Source of the DNA: an uncultured bacterium
GTDB lineage: Bacteria > Bipolaricaulota > Bipolaricaulia > RBG-16-55-9 > DRJF01
Assembly (NCBI GenBank): GCA_913053845.1
Contig: CAJXGD010000001.1
Span: 1-64,000, forward strand
Length of the DNA: 64,000 bases
Direction of reading: 5' to 3'
Shown: positions 24,106-32,904 of the stretch, in pieces
Layout of the letters: each line of letters opens with the position of its first letter
Position numbering within the stretch: position 1 is the stretch's first letter
The notes under the pieces: generated by a model
Databases searched by the model: none
Told to the model about the DNA's origin: nothing
The model's input: only the letters and a program-made list of their open reading frames with translations
Translations under genes and position numbers: made by a program

Positions 24106-25008
24106 ATGGTGAGTCATCGGAAACAGCTTGTCAGGGTGGCAGTCGCAGTGGCCATCTTGGCCTTAGCGCTTCCCCTGGCAGCGCAAGCGCAGGTGAGCAC
24201 AACTATTTTGATGGGCACGGTCATGCAGGTCACCCAGGTGGGCAACGAGCGCTTCGTGCAGTTGGACACCAACGGGAATGGCCAGAGCGATCTGCTGCTG
24301 CAGCTCAACCCCGGCGACACGGTGCTGAACGCGCAAGGGCAGCCGGTGGCTGCCGACCAACTCCAGGTGGGCGGCTATATTACCGTGCCCACGGCCCAAA
24401 TAGATTCCCACAAGGGCTATTACGAGATTCCGGAGTCGCAGGGCTCCGCTGCCGGTGGGTCCGGGACCACTGCTGCAGCTCAGGTGCCCCTGAGCGGAAC
24501 GGTCGTACAGGTCAGCCGGCAGGGCAACGAGTTGGTCGTATCTCTCGATACCAACGGTGACGGTACAGCCGACATTCAGATCAAGCTCCAAGCGGGCGAC
24601 GCAGTGCTAGGCCCCAACGGTCAGCCCGTAGCCTTGAGCGATATTGCCGTCGGCAGCCAGATCAGCACCCCTTATTATAGCTATGATGCTTCCAGTGGCA
24701 CCTTCGAAGCTCACAGCGCAGCCGAACAGGCCAGTAGCTCGAATCAAGGCAGCAAGCAGGACAGTAGTGCCGACAAGAGCAAAGATGGTCAGGACAAGCA
24801 AGATCCAACCGCCGACAAGAGTAAGGATAAGCAACAACAGGAGCAGGAAGCCAATAAGAGCAAAGACAAGAGTCAAGGTAAAAGTCAGGATAAGAGCCAG
24901 GATAAGAGCAAAGATAAACACGATAACGGTGGCGACGGCGATCAGAATAACGGCAATGGCAACGGTGACGGTAATGGTGGTGGCAACGGTGGTGGAGGTG
25001 GGGACTAG
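24106..25008 (+). CDS. secreted protein with two EF-hand-like repeat modules and a charged low-complexity tail
   Basis: A 300-residue exported protein (signal peptide ending AAQAQ near residue 29; CAGGAGG before the ATG). Two homologous modules of about 90 residues follow. Each has a hydrophobic opening (MGTVMQVTQVGNE, SGTVVQVSRQGNE), a Ca-loop-like DTNGNGQSD or DTNGDGTAD, and a PGD/AGDAVL...GQPVA turn. From about residue 205 the chain becomes a K/D/S/Q-rich repeat (KSKDK, KSQDK), then Gly/Asn/Asp-rich to the end. The loops resemble dockerin or thrombospondin-type-3 calcium sites. I do not recognise the family as a whole. The tail may be disordered and cell-wall or matrix associated. A TATAAT at 24047-24052 is a likely -10. 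Confidence 0.72.
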   Translation: MVSHRKQLVRVAVAVAILALALPLAAQAQVSTTILMGTVMQVTQVGNERFVQLDTNGNGQSDLLLQLNPGDTVLNAQGQPVAADQLQVGGYITVPTAQIDSHKGYYEIPESQGSAAGGSGTTAAAQVPLSGTVVQVSRQGNELVVSLDTNGDGTADIQIKLQAGDAVLGPNGQPVALSDIAVGSQISTPYYSYDASSGTFEAHSAAEQASSSNQGSKQDSSADKSKDGQDKQDPTADKSKDKQQQEQEANKSKDKSQGKSQDKSQDKSKDKHDNGGDGDQNNGNGNGDGNGGGNGGGGGD

Positions 25009-25211
25009 CCATCGCTGAGCCAACACTCTCTCTCCCTTGTTTTAAAGGTGACCGCCGTCATATCTTTTCCTGATCCGGATCATGGCCTGGGTAATCTCAC
25101 TCGGTTATACTCGTCTTTAATTGTGAGGTAAGATCAGGTAGTCCTATTCGGCAAAAGGAGGCATTGTGTTGAAGGTAGCTAGCATCGTCTGGGGCAGGGA
25201 GGGGAAAGCAG

Positions 25212-25649
25212 ATGGCCACAGCGGCTCCTGAGCGAACTGTCAAAGCAGGTTGGTGGGAGAGCTTCTATCAGGGCTTGACCTATCGCGGCTACGAGGGCCA
25301 TTGGGCCTGGATTTTCCACCGGGTGACCGGTCTAGGAGTGTTGCTCTTCCTGACCTTGCACATCGTGGACATCTTCTTGCTCACCTTGGGGCCGGGGGTC
25401 TTCAACTCGCTATTGGCACTCTATAAGGCCCCGGCAGCTCGCATTCTGGATGTCTTCCTGCTCTTTGGGGTGCTCTTCCACGCCGTCAACGGCCTGCGCA
25501 TCGTGATCATAGACTTTTGGCCCCACGCCACCAGGGCACACAAGGCGATCTTCTGGGCCGAAGTAGCCGTCTTCCTGATTGTCTTCGTGCCCTCAGCGCT
25601 GGTCCTGCTCGCACCGCTCTTCGGCTGGGGAGGAGGAGCTCAATCATGA
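25212..25649 (+). CDS. sdhC: succinate dehydrogenase cytochrome b subunit SdhC
   Basis: A 145-residue membrane anchor with three hydrophobic helices (about 35-60, 75-98, 112-135). FHRVTGLGVLLFLTLHI holds a heme-ligand His candidate and FHAVNGLRIVI a quinone-site type segment. Together with SdhD it anchors the catalytic subunits and passes electrons to quinone. Its stop overlaps the sdhD start (ATGA). The operon order sdhCDAB is classical. A possible -10 TATACT lies near 25107. Confidence 0.9.
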   Translation: MATAAPERTVKAGWWESFYQGLTYRGYEGHWAWIFHRVTGLGVLLFLTLHIVDIFLLTLGPGVFNSLLALYKAPAARILDVFLLFGVLFHAVNGLRIVIIDFWPHATRAHKAIFWAEVAVFLIVFVPSALVLLAPLFGWGGGAQS

Positions 25650-26044
25650 GACCAAGCAGTGCCGAACGCGCTTCTTCCGGTAGCTTTGAGCTCTTCGCCT
25701 GGCTTTTCATGCGCATCTCCGGGGTGATCCTGCTGGGCATGGCCGTCTTTCATCTGTTCTACATGCACTTCGTCTTCGGGGTGGAGAGGATGAACTTCAA
25801 TACGATCGGGGCGCGCTGGCAAAACCCGCTTTGGCGGGTCTTCGACTTCTTCCTGTTGGCCTTTGCGCTGTTCCACGGCTTCAACGGTCTGCGCGTCGTC
25901 CTCGACGATTATCTCAGCCAGCGACCCGGCTGGCGCGTGCTAGCCAAAACCCTGGTCTTCGTCCTGGTCGTGGGCCTGATGAGCATCGGAGGCTACGTCA
26001 TCTTCACCTTCCCGGCGGCGGCCAATCTGGCGGCGGTACCCTAG
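25646..26044 (+). CDS. sdhD: succinate dehydrogenase membrane anchor SdhD
   Basis: About 132 residues with three transmembrane helices and conserved His in FHLFYMHFVFG and FHGFNGLRVVLDD, the typical second anchor subunit. The start is the ATG at 25646, overlapping the sdhC stop by four bases with GGAGGAGG upstream; a longer reading from 25517 lies in another frame of sdhC and is not real. Confidence 0.88.
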   Translation: MRPSSAERASSGSFELFAWLFMRISGVILLGMAVFHLFYMHFVFGVERMNFNTIGARWQNPLWRVFDFFLLAFALFHGFNGLRVVLDDYLSQRPGWRVLAKTLVFVLVVGLMSIGGYVIFTFPAAANLAAVP

Positions 26045-26074
26045 AGTCTCAGCTAGCCCAATAAGGAATAACTC

Positions 26075-27817
26075 ATGGAAATTCATCATCATCAGTATGA
26101 AGCGGTCATTGTGGGTGCTGGGGGCGCGGGGTTGAGCGCGGCGGTCTACGCCGCACGCGGTGGAGCCAATGTCGCCGTCATCAGCAAACTCTATCCCCCC
26201 CGCTCGCACACCGGCGCGGCTCAGGGCGGCATCAATGCCGCGCTGGGCAACCTGGAAGAGGACCATTGGGAATGGCATATGTTCGACACGGTTAAGGGCT
26301 CGGACTACCTAGGTGACCAGGAGGCCATCGAGCTGATGGTCCGTAAGGCACCGGAGATCGTCTACCAGCTGGAGCATCTGGGCCTGCCCTTCGATCGCAC
26401 GCCGGAGGGCAAGATCATGCAGCGCCCCTTCGGTGGCCACACGCGCAACTATGGCGAAGCCCCGGTCAAACGCTCCTGCCACGCCGCCGACCGCACCGGT
26501 CACATGATCCTGCAGACGCTCTATCAGAACTGCATTAAAGAGGGGATCACCTTCTTCGATGAGTTCCACGTGCTCGATCTATTGCTGGAAGATGGGGTAT
26601 GTCGCGGTGCGGTGGCCTATGAGATCGCCACAGGCGACCTGCATGTCTTTCATAGCAAAGCGGTGCTCTTCGCCACCGGCGGCTGCGGCCGGATTTTTTC
26701 CTTCACCAGCAATGCCCATGCCCTTACCGGCGACGGCCTAGCCAGCGTCTATCGCCGAGGGGTGCCGCTGGAAGACATGGAGTTCTTCCAGTTTCATCCC
26801 ACCGGGCTTTATCCACTGGGTATCCTTATTACTGAGGCGGTGCGCGGCGAGGGCGGTGTGCTGCGCAATGACCAGGGTGAGCGCTTTATGGAGCGCTACG
26901 CGCCGACGATCAAAGACTTGGCGCCGCGCGATCTGGTCTCGCGGGCGATCTACCTGGAGGTTCGCGAGGGTCGAGGCATCGGTGGCAAAGATTATGTCCA
27001 CCTGGATGCGACCCAGCTGGGTCAGGCGATCATCAAAGCCAAGCTACCAGAGATAGCGGATTTTTGTCGCACCTATGTGGGTGTCGATCCAGTCAAGCAG
27101 CCGATACCGGTCAAACCGACGGTGCATTACGCCATGGGTGGCATCCCCACAGACATTGATGCCCAAGTGATCGTTGACGATCAAGGGACGCCGGTCGCCG
27201 GCCTCTACGCCGCCGGGGAGTGCGCCTGCGTCTCGGTGCATGGGGCCAATCGTCTGGGCTGCAATTCACTGCTGGACATCGTGGTATTTGGCCAACGCGG
27301 CGGGGTCAGGCTAGCCGAATATGTCAAAGGAGCCGACTTCGCACCGCTGCCCCCTGAGCCGGAGGCCTGGTCGGTGAGTCAGATCGAGCGCTTCCTCAAG
27401 GGTCCTGGTGATCATCAGGAGAAGATCGGCGCGCTACGGGCCGAGATGCAGGAGCTGATGATGCGTGATGTGGGCGTCTTCCGCACAGAGGAGCCCCTGC
27501 GGCAGGCACTGGCAGGGCTCAAGGCACTCAAAGCACGCTACCAGGAAGCCGAGATAGATGACCGGGGCCATCGCTTCAACACCGACCTGCTGGAGGCGAT
27601 TGAACTGGGCAACCTGCTGGAGCTGGCGGAGGTGGCCGCCGCCGGAGCGCTGAACCGCCAGGAGAGTCGGGGGGCGCACTATCGCGAAGATTTCCCCCAG
27701 CGCGACGATGCCAACTGGCTCAAGCACACCCTGGCCTGCAAGGTCGCAGGTCAGATTGAGTTCTCTTACAAACCAGTCTCGATCACTAAATTCCAGCCCA
27801 AAGAGCGCAAGTACTAA
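26075..27817 (+). CDS. sdhA: succinate dehydrogenase flavoprotein subunit SdhA
   Basis: A 580-residue FAD subunit that oxidises succinate to fumarate. The dinucleotide motif [11 protein letters not shown] starts near residue 13. The His that bonds FAD covalently is His45 in SHTGAAQGG. The block with [14 protein letters not shown] and [10 protein letters not shown] and the active-site region RDLVSRAI are present. The substrate and FAD loop [13 protein letters not shown] is near residue 390. The length is normal. Confidence 0.95.
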   Translation: MEIHHHQYEAVIVGAGGAGLSAAVYAARGGANVAVISKLYPPRSHTGAAQGGINAALGNLEEDHWEWHMFDTVKGSDYLGDQEAIELMVRKAPEIVYQLEHLGLPFDRTPEGKIMQRPFGGHTRNYGEAPVKRSCHAADRTGHMILQTLYQNCIKEGITFFDEFHVLDLLLEDGVCRGAVAYEIATGDLHVFHSKAVLFATGGCGRIFSFTSNAHALTGDGLASVYRRGVPLEDMEFFQFHPTGLYPLGILITEAVRGEGGVLRNDQGERFMERYAPTIKDLAPRDLVSRAIYLEVREGRGIGGKDYVHLDATQLGQAIIKAKLPEIADFCRTYVGVDPVKQPIPVKPTVHYAMGGIPTDIDAQVIVDDQGTPVAGLYAAGECACVSVHGANRLGCNSLLDIVVFGQRGGVRLAEYVKGADFAPLPPEPEAWSVSQIERFLKGPGDHQEKIGALRAEMQELMMRDVGVFRTEEPLRQALAGLKALKARYQEAEIDDRGHRFNTDLLEAIELGNLLELAEVAAAGALNRQESRGAHYREDFPQRDDANWLKHTLACKVAGQIEFSYKPVSITKFQPKERKY

Positions 27818-27840
27818 CAGTCAGGGAGGAGCGAAACAGC

Positions 27841-28539
27841 ATGAAAGCGCACTTCAAGATCAAGCGCTTCAATCCGGAAAAAGACCGCGAGCCGCATTGG
27901 GAGGAGTATGAGCTAGAGGTCGAGCCCACCGAGCGGGTGCTGGATGCCCTACAGACAATCAAGTGGGAACAGGATGGCACGTTGACCCTGCGCCGTAGCT
28001 GTGCGCATGGTATCTGTGGCTCCGACGCCATGGTTATCAACGGGAAAAATCGACTGGCCTGTAAGACACTGATTAAAGACCTGGGCAGTCATATCACCGT
28101 CGAGCCTCTGCGCGGCCTGCCGGTGATCAAAGATTTGATCATTGATTTCACCGATTTTTTCGCTAAATATCGCTCTATTAAGCCCTATTTCATCAACGAT
28201 GAGCCACCTCCGGATGTGGAGCGGCGTCAGTCACCTCGGCAGCGGGCGCGCTTCGACGATACGACCAAGTGTATTCTCTGCGGGATCTGCACTACGGCCT
28301 GCCCGGTCTTCTGGGCCGACTCGCGCTATCTAGGCCCGGCGGCCATCGTGCAGGCACATCGCTTCCTCTTCGACAGCCGCGATCAGGGTGCCGAGGAGCG
28401 GCTGCCGGTGCTGAGCGCCCACGGCGGCGTCTGGAAGTGCCGCACCGTCTTCAACTGTACCGATGCCTGCCCCCAAGGCATAGACGTCACCGGAGCGATC
28501 GCTGAGGTGAAGAAACTGCTACTCTTCAGGAAGCTCTAG
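27841..28539 (+). CDS. sdhB: succinate dehydrogenase iron-sulfur subunit SdhB
   Basis: A 232-residue electron-transfer subunit. The [2Fe-2S] site is CAHGICGSD with a later C in LACK; the third ligand is Asp, as in E. coli SdhB. The [4Fe-4S] site is CILCGICTTACPV (about 141-153). The [3Fe-4S] site includes CRTVFNCTDACP (about 200-211). GGGAGGAGC precedes the ATG. It closes the sdhCDAB operon, and the next gene begins 15 bases later. Confidence 0.95.
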   Translation: MKAHFKIKRFNPEKDREPHWEEYELEVEPTERVLDALQTIKWEQDGTLTLRRSCAHGICGSDAMVINGKNRLACKTLIKDLGSHITVEPLRGLPVIKDLIIDFTDFFAKYRSIKPYFINDEPPPDVERRQSPRQRARFDDTTKCILCGICTTACPVFWADSRYLGPAAIVQAHRFLFDSRDQGAEERLPVLSAHGGVWKCRTVFNCTDACPQGIDVTGAIAEVKKLLLFRKL

Positions 28540-28553
28540 CCAGGAGGAAACTT

Positions 28554-29444
28554 ATGGCCGTGGTTCGCACCCCCGAAGCACGCTTCACCCATCTGCCCGG
28601 CTTTCCCTTTCAGCCACATTATCTGGAACTGAGTGGGCTGCGCCTGCACTATCTGGACGAAGGTCAAGGTGAAGTCATTCTTTGTCTGCACGGCGAGCCA
28701 AGCTGGTCATATCTGTATCGCAAACTGATCCCTCCGCTGGCGCGTGGCTATCGGGTCTTAACCCCGGACTTCATCGGCTTCGGTCGCTCGGATAAACTCA
28801 CCGAGAGGGGCGAATATTCGTTTCAGTTGCATTGCGATACCCTGGCTGGCTTCATCACCGCGCTGAGATTGGAGCAGATCACCCTGGTCGTCCAGGACTG
28901 GGGAGGCCTGATCGGCCTGCGGCTGGCCACCGAGCTGCCGGAGCGCTTTGCCCGCTTGGTGATTATGAATACCGGCCTGCCCACCGGTGAGCAGCCGATG
29001 TCGGAGGCTTTTCTACGCTGGCGAGCCTTCGCCCAGAACACGCCGGACCTGCCGATCGGGCGGGTGATTCGCTCCGGCCTGGCTCATCCCGAAGAGGTCA
29101 CAGCGGAGGTCATCGCCGCCTACGAGGCACCCTTTCCTGATGGCTCTTACAAGACTGGAGCGGTGGCTTGGCCCATGCTGGTGCCGATTCATCCCCATGA
29201 TCCCGGTGCGGAGGCCATGCGCCGGACGCGCCAGGCACTCTCCCGCTGGCAGAGGCCGGCCCTGGTGCTCTTCTCCGATGGAGACCCCATCACGCGCGGC
29301 GGCGATCGCTTTTTTCGCCGGCTGATCCCCGCGGCAAAAGCCGAGCCGGAGCTGGTGATTCATGATGCCGGCCACTTCCTGCAAGAGGAGCAAGGTGAGG
29401 AGATCGCCAGACAGATTGCCGGGTTCATCGCCCGGCGGTCGTGA
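28554..29444 (+). CDS. haloalkane-dehalogenase-like alpha/beta hydrolase
   Basis: A 296-residue alpha/beta hydrolase of the haloalkane dehalogenase class (HLD-I/DhmA-like). HGEPSWSYLYR (residues 46-56) forms the oxyanion region. The nucleophile is Asp115 in VVQDWGG, with halide-binding Trp116 adjacent. The acid is likely the Asp in FSDGDPITRG (about 245) and the base His in DAGHFLQEE (about 274). Epoxide hydrolases and other esterases share much of this pattern, so the substrate is not certain. AGGAGG precedes the ATG. It follows sdhB closely and may be transcribed with it, though the functions are not obviously linked. Confidence 0.82.
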   Translation: MAVVRTPEARFTHLPGFPFQPHYLELSGLRLHYLDEGQGEVILCLHGEPSWSYLYRKLIPPLARGYRVLTPDFIGFGRSDKLTERGEYSFQLHCDTLAGFITALRLEQITLVVQDWGGLIGLRLATELPERFARLVIMNTGLPTGEQPMSEAFLRWRAFAQNTPDLPIGRVIRSGLAHPEEVTAEVIAAYEAPFPDGSYKTGAVAWPMLVPIHPHDPGAEAMRRTRQALSRWQRPALVLFSDGDPITRGGDRFFRRLIPAAKAEPELVIHDAGHFLQEEQGEEIARQIAGFIARRS

Positions 29445-29474
29445 TTGCATCTCCCTGCCGGATTAACCTATAAT
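29445..29474 (+). promoter_or_regulatory. promoter of the CBS-ACT / proline dehydrogenase unit
   Basis: TTGCAT (29445-29450) and a perfect TATAAT (29469-29474) are 18 bases apart, 27 bases before the ATG. Confidence 0.55.
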
Positions 29475-29500
29475 CATCATAATCAGAGGAGGGAGAAAAC

Positions 29501-30154
29501 ATGTTTGTACGCATGTGGATGACGACTGAGGTGATCACCGTCACTCCGGATACCCCGATCATGGATGCCAGCAGCCTGATGAAGGAAAAGCAGATCCGTC
29601 GGCTGCAGGTGGTAGACAAGCGGGGACAATTGGTGGGTATCATCACCCAAGGAGACATACAGGAGGCCAGCCCTTCTGCTGCCACCAGCCTCAACATTTG
29701 GGAGCTTAACTACCTGCTGGCCCGCATGACCGTGGCAGAGAGCATGACCGGTCGCGATGAGTTGGTGATCATCTCACCGGACGATCCGATCGAAGAGGCG
29801 GCTATCCTGATGCGTCAACGTAAAGTCGGAGGACTCCCGGTAGTCAAAGATGATAAGCTAGTGGGTATTATCACCGAATCAGATCTCTTCGAGGTGATGA
29901 GCAAATTGCTGGGCATCGATCGCGGCGGCACGCGGCTCACCCTGGAACTGGAAGATGAACCGGGTGCCCTGGTCGAAGCACTGAGCGTGATCAAAGAGCA
30001 TCAGACCAACGTGCTCTCGGTGGTGACCTGTGAGGAGTGCCGCAGCAGCCCTGAGCGCGGGGTGGTGGTCATCCGCATAGCTGATTATGATTTCCGTGAG
30101 ATCGTCCATGATCTACACCAGCACGGGATCAACGTGCTGGACGCACGGACCTGA
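29501..30154 (+). CDS. CBS-pair plus ACT-domain protein (AcuB-like)
   Basis: A 217-residue cytoplasmic protein with two CBS motifs (about 1-60 and 75-130; each ends in LVGIITxxD) followed by an ACT domain (about 140-217; LTLELEDEPGALVEALSVI). CBS pairs bind adenosyl nucleotides and ACT domains bind amino acids, so this is probably a sensor or regulator. AcuB of Bacillus, in acetoin use, has the same layout. The stop directly abuts the GTG of proline dehydrogenase, which suggests a role in amino-acid or energy sensing for that enzyme; this is inference. Confidence 0.85.
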   Translation: MFVRMWMTTEVITVTPDTPIMDASSLMKEKQIRRLQVVDKRGQLVGIITQGDIQEASPSAATSLNIWELNYLLARMTVAESMTGRDELVIISPDDPIEEAAILMRQRKVGGLPVVKDDKLVGIITESDLFEVMSKLLGIDRGGTRLTLELEDEPGALVEALSVIKEHQTNVLSVVTCEECRSSPERGVVVIRIADYDFREIVHDLHQHGINVLDART

Positions 30155-31096
30155 GTGCTGGCAACTATGCTGCGTCGTCTCTTCCTGGCCCTCTCAGAGA
30201 GTGAGCGGCTGCGAGATTGGTTGGTCCGAACCAGAGTCTCGCGACGGGCTGCGCGGCGTTTTGTAGCCGGTGAGGAGCTGAGCCAGGCCTTGGAGGTCAC
30301 GCGGGTGCTGGCTGGCCAGGGCATCAAGACCACCCTGGACCATCTGGGCGAGAACACCCACACCGTTCAGGAGGCTCAGGCAGCGGCCGGCGAGTATCTG
30401 AAGATACTAGAGTCCGTTCGGCAAAACGGGCTGGAAGCCAATGTCTCCCTGAAGCTAAGCCAGATGGGTCTGGAGATTGACGAAGAGCTATGTTATCAGA
30501 ATCTGGCCCAGATAGTCGCTGAGGCTCAAGAGAGTGGTAGCTTCGTCCGTATCGACATGGAGGGCTCAGATACCACTGAACGGACGCTCCGACTCTACGA
30601 GCGGCTGCGCACTGCAGGCTATGAGCGGGTCGGCGTGGTGATTCAGGCCTATCTGCGACGCAGCGAAGCGGACATTCGGCGACTGATCGCCCGCGGCGCA
30701 TCGGTAAGGCTCTGCAAGGGAGCCTACGCCGAGCTTCCAGGGGTGGCCTTCGCCAGCAAGCATAAGGTAGACCAGAACTACCGGCAGCTCTTGTCGTTGC
30801 TCCTCGGCGAGGAGGCAGAAGCGAAAGGGGTGCAGGTGGCGATCGCCACCCATGATGCTGCCTTGATAAATTGGGCCAAGCAACTGATCCAAGAACGGGC
30901 CAGCTCAACTGAGCAGTATGAGTTTCAGATGCTCTACGGAATCAGGCGTGACTTGCAGCGGCAGTTGGCTCAGGCCGGCTATCCGGTGCGCGTTTACGTT
31001 TCTTATGGCCAAGAGTGGTATCCCTATTTTATGCGCCGCCTGGCCGAGCGGCCGGCCAATCTATTTTTCCTCTTGCGCCAGTTGGGGCGTGGTTGA
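30155..31096 (+). CDS. proline dehydrogenase (monofunctional)
   Basis: A 313-residue FAD enzyme oxidising proline to pyrroline-5-carboxylate with electrons to the quinone pool. The (beta/alpha)8 barrel motifs are seen: ANVSLKLSQMG, FVRIDMEGS, GASVRLCKGAYAE, FQMLYGIR, and the C-terminal YVSYGQEWYPYFMRRLAERP which binds proline. It starts at GTG 30155 directly after the upstream stop (ATG 30167 is an alternative). Pyrroline-5-carboxylate dehydrogenase is not in the window. A strong hairpin terminator follows. Confidence 0.92.
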   Translation: MLATMLRRLFLALSESERLRDWLVRTRVSRRAARRFVAGEELSQALEVTRVLAGQGIKTTLDHLGENTHTVQEAQAAAGEYLKILESVRQNGLEANVSLKLSQMGLEIDEELCYQNLAQIVAEAQESGSFVRIDMEGSDTTERTLRLYERLRTAGYERVGVVIQAYLRRSEADIRRLIARGASVRLCKGAYAELPGVAFASKHKVDQNYRQLLSLLLGEEAEAKGVQVAIATHDAALINWAKQLIQERASSTEQYEFQMLYGIRRDLQRQLAQAGYPVRVYVSYGQEWYPYFMRRLAERPANLFFLLRQLGRG

Positions 31097-31102
31097 AAGA
31101 AA

Positions 31103-31139
31103 AGCGAACCAGGGAGACTAGAAGCCTCCCTGGTTCGCT
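31103..31139. terminator. bidirectional hairpin terminator
   Basis: Perfect arms GCGAACCAGGGAG and CTCCCTGGTTCGC (31104-31116 and 31126-31138, plus one more A-T pair) enclose a 9-base loop between convergent genes. There is no long T-tract. Confidence 0.75.
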
Positions 31140-31211
31140 GCCAAGATCCCCGTATGTGTTGCTACTTGCCGCCAAAGGGGCGATCCTAGCTTATTCTCAC
31201 GCGCACGCGCT

Positions 31212-32606
31212 TCAGCGCAGCAGAGCTACCGCGACGGCACCTAGCCCGGCCAGCAACCCGATGAGCGCTAGACCGTTAGCCGCATCCGCCTTCATCTCCG
31301 CCCGCTTGATCTGTTTAGCAGTCAGCTGTTGGAGCTGGGTAACTTGCTGCTGGACGTTCTGGATATCGGACCGGCTGGGAACGCTGGCGAGCGCGCTCTG
31401 CACCTGCTGTGCCACCCCAGCCTTAAGACCAGCAAGAGAGCCCTGTAGGTCGGTCAAGCTCTTCTTGTTGTTCTCCGCCTCGATGAGCACATCAGAGATC
31501 TTCGCCGTCAGACGATCCACTTTCTTGGTGACGTCCGCCGGAACGTGTGGCTGTTGAGGTTGAGGCCGCTGTACTTTGGCCTTCTGGGAAAGCGCTTGCA
31601 GTTGCGCTTGCAGCGCTTTAAGCTGTGTGCTATTGGCTTGTACACGCTCTGCGACGCCCTGCAGTTGCTTAAATTCGCCCAAGCGTTTGACGACGTCCTG
31701 CAGACGTGCGATGCCTGCGGCTTGTTTATCCAGGTTGGAAGCGAGCTGAGCCACGCTGGCCTGCAAAGAACCGATTGTCCCGGTCATACTGCTGACCTGG
31801 TTGGCAGTATCTTGTAGTTGACTCAACCGCTTATCAGCATCATCCAGACGTGCAGCCAGTCCACCGATACTGCTATCAGTCTTAGCGGCCAGATCGCTGA
31901 TACTGCTGTCGGTCTTGGCGGCTAGCTTGCTCATGCTACTGCCAATCTTAGCTGACAGGTCGCTCATGCCACCGTCCAGCTTGGTGGACAGATCACTGAT
32001 ACTGCTACTGGTATTGGCAGATAGATTGCTAAATGAACTCTGTAGATCGGAGAGCTGCCCTTCGGCCGTATCCATACGGCTGAGCAGCGAACCGAGGTTG
32101 GCCTGCATAGCGTTGGTCAAAGCTACAGCGTGATCGGAGCCTTCTTTGATCTTGCTGATGCCCAACTCGTTCGCTTTGATGCGATTGCTCAGTTCCTGGG
32201 TTGTCTTGGTGAGTTGATCGGACAACGAAGCGAGATCGGCCTTTTGTTGGGCCACCTCACCGGGCAGGTCGGCCAGTTGCTTCACCGCATGGCTCAGCGT
32301 GGCCACCGTGCCATCCAGACGCTTGACCTGGAAACCATTGTCCTTGACGATCTGTTCGACGCTATACAACCTAGGGCCAAACTGCTGCACGGTACTTTTG
32401 CTCGCGTCGGAGACCTGTTGAATCTGCAATGCGAGCGACTTAACGACCATTTCCAAATTGCCGAGTTGACTCTCCAGCTGAGTCAGCTTAGCTTTGAGCG
32501 CTTTGGTATCGCTCTGGGCATAGGCTGGGCTCAAGGAGAAGAAGCTAAGGAGCGCCACCAGCACGAGGATCAGTGACGTCCGCTTGAAGCCTGTAAATTT
32601 GATCAT
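31212..32606 (-). CDS. exported long coiled-coil protein with hendecad repeats and C-terminal membrane helix
   Basis: About 464 residues. A signal peptide (hydrophobic segment about 10-30, ending AYAQS) is followed by nearly continuous heptad coiled coil. The middle (about residues 200-255 of this start) holds about five 11-residue repeats of the type SDLAAKTDSSI. At DNA level this is a 33-base tandem repeat, 31866-32012. A Pro/Gln-rich break lies near residue 360-370. The C-terminus has a hydrophobic helix (LALIGLLAGLGAVAVALL) that could anchor it in a membrane. I prefer ATG 32606 because GGGGGG lies nine bases upstream. The layout suggests a rod spanning the envelope. No named family recognised. 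Confidence 0.75.
   Translation of the reverse strand: MIKFTGFKRTSLILVLVALLSFFSLSPAYAQSDTKALKAKLTQLESQLGNLEMVVKSLALQIQQVSDASKSTVQQFGPRLYSVEQIVKDNGFQVKRLDGTVATLSHAVKQLADLPGEVAQQKADLASLSDQLTKTTQELSNRIKANELGISKIKEGSDHAVALTNAMQANLGSLLSRMDTAEGQLSDLQSSFSNLSANTSSSISDLSTKLDGGMSDLSAKIGSSMSKLAAKTDSSISDLAAKTDSSIGGLAARLDDADKRLSQLQDTANQVSSMTGTIGSLQASVAQLASNLDKQAAGIARLQDVVKRLGEFKQLQGVAERVQANSTQLKALQAQLQALSQKAKVQRPQPQQPHVPADVTKKVDRLTAKISDVLIEAENNKKSLTDLQGSLAGLKAGVAQQVQSALASVPSRSDIQNVQQQVTQLQQLTAKQIKRAEMKADAANGLALIGLLAGLGAVAVALLR
31866..32012 (-). repeat. 33-base tandem repeats encoding hendecads
   Basis: Units begin at 31866, 31899, 31932, 31965 and 31998 with an exact period of 33 bases. They encode the 11-residue coiled-coil repeats of the exported protein and show moderate divergence. 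Confidence 0.85.
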
Positions 32607-32662
32607 GTGGTACATCCCCCCTTTAGCGTTACCCCATTCTAGGGGAGAAGACTCGCCTGAAC

Positions 32663-32678
32663 AGTAATGACAATTACT
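32663..32678. promoter_or_regulatory. palindrome AGTAAT-N4-ATTACT upstream of the coiled-coil gene
   Basis: Perfect 6-base arms with a 4-base spacer lie about 60 bases upstream of the start. It is an operator candidate. Confidence 0.35.
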
Positions 32679-32870
32679 TTGCGACAGAAGAGCCCTTGGC
32701 AAGCCACTAATTAACGGCAGCGCTCTCAGAGGCTCTCCTTTGGCCGATTGCCAACTGTCCTGCCTATTGATATAGCTCCCGCCGGCCAAACTGCAAAAAT
32801 AGCCCTCTGAGAAATCCATGAGAGATATGCCCTATGAGAACAGGCTTTTGTCTCAGTTGGCGATCCTTAA

Positions 32871-32895
32871 GTCCGTTAATGGTACATTAACGGAC
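32871..32895. promoter_or_regulatory. perfect 10-base inverted repeat after the cyclophilin gene
   Basis: Arms GTCCGTTAAT and ATTAACGGAC are separated by five bases, ten bases past the cyclophilin stop. A hairpin terminator is possible, but no T-run follows. A further half-site ATTAACGG occurs at 32710-32717, which favours an operator for the downstream coiled-coil gene. Confidence 0.5.
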
Positions 32896-32904
32896 ATGAA
32901 AGCA

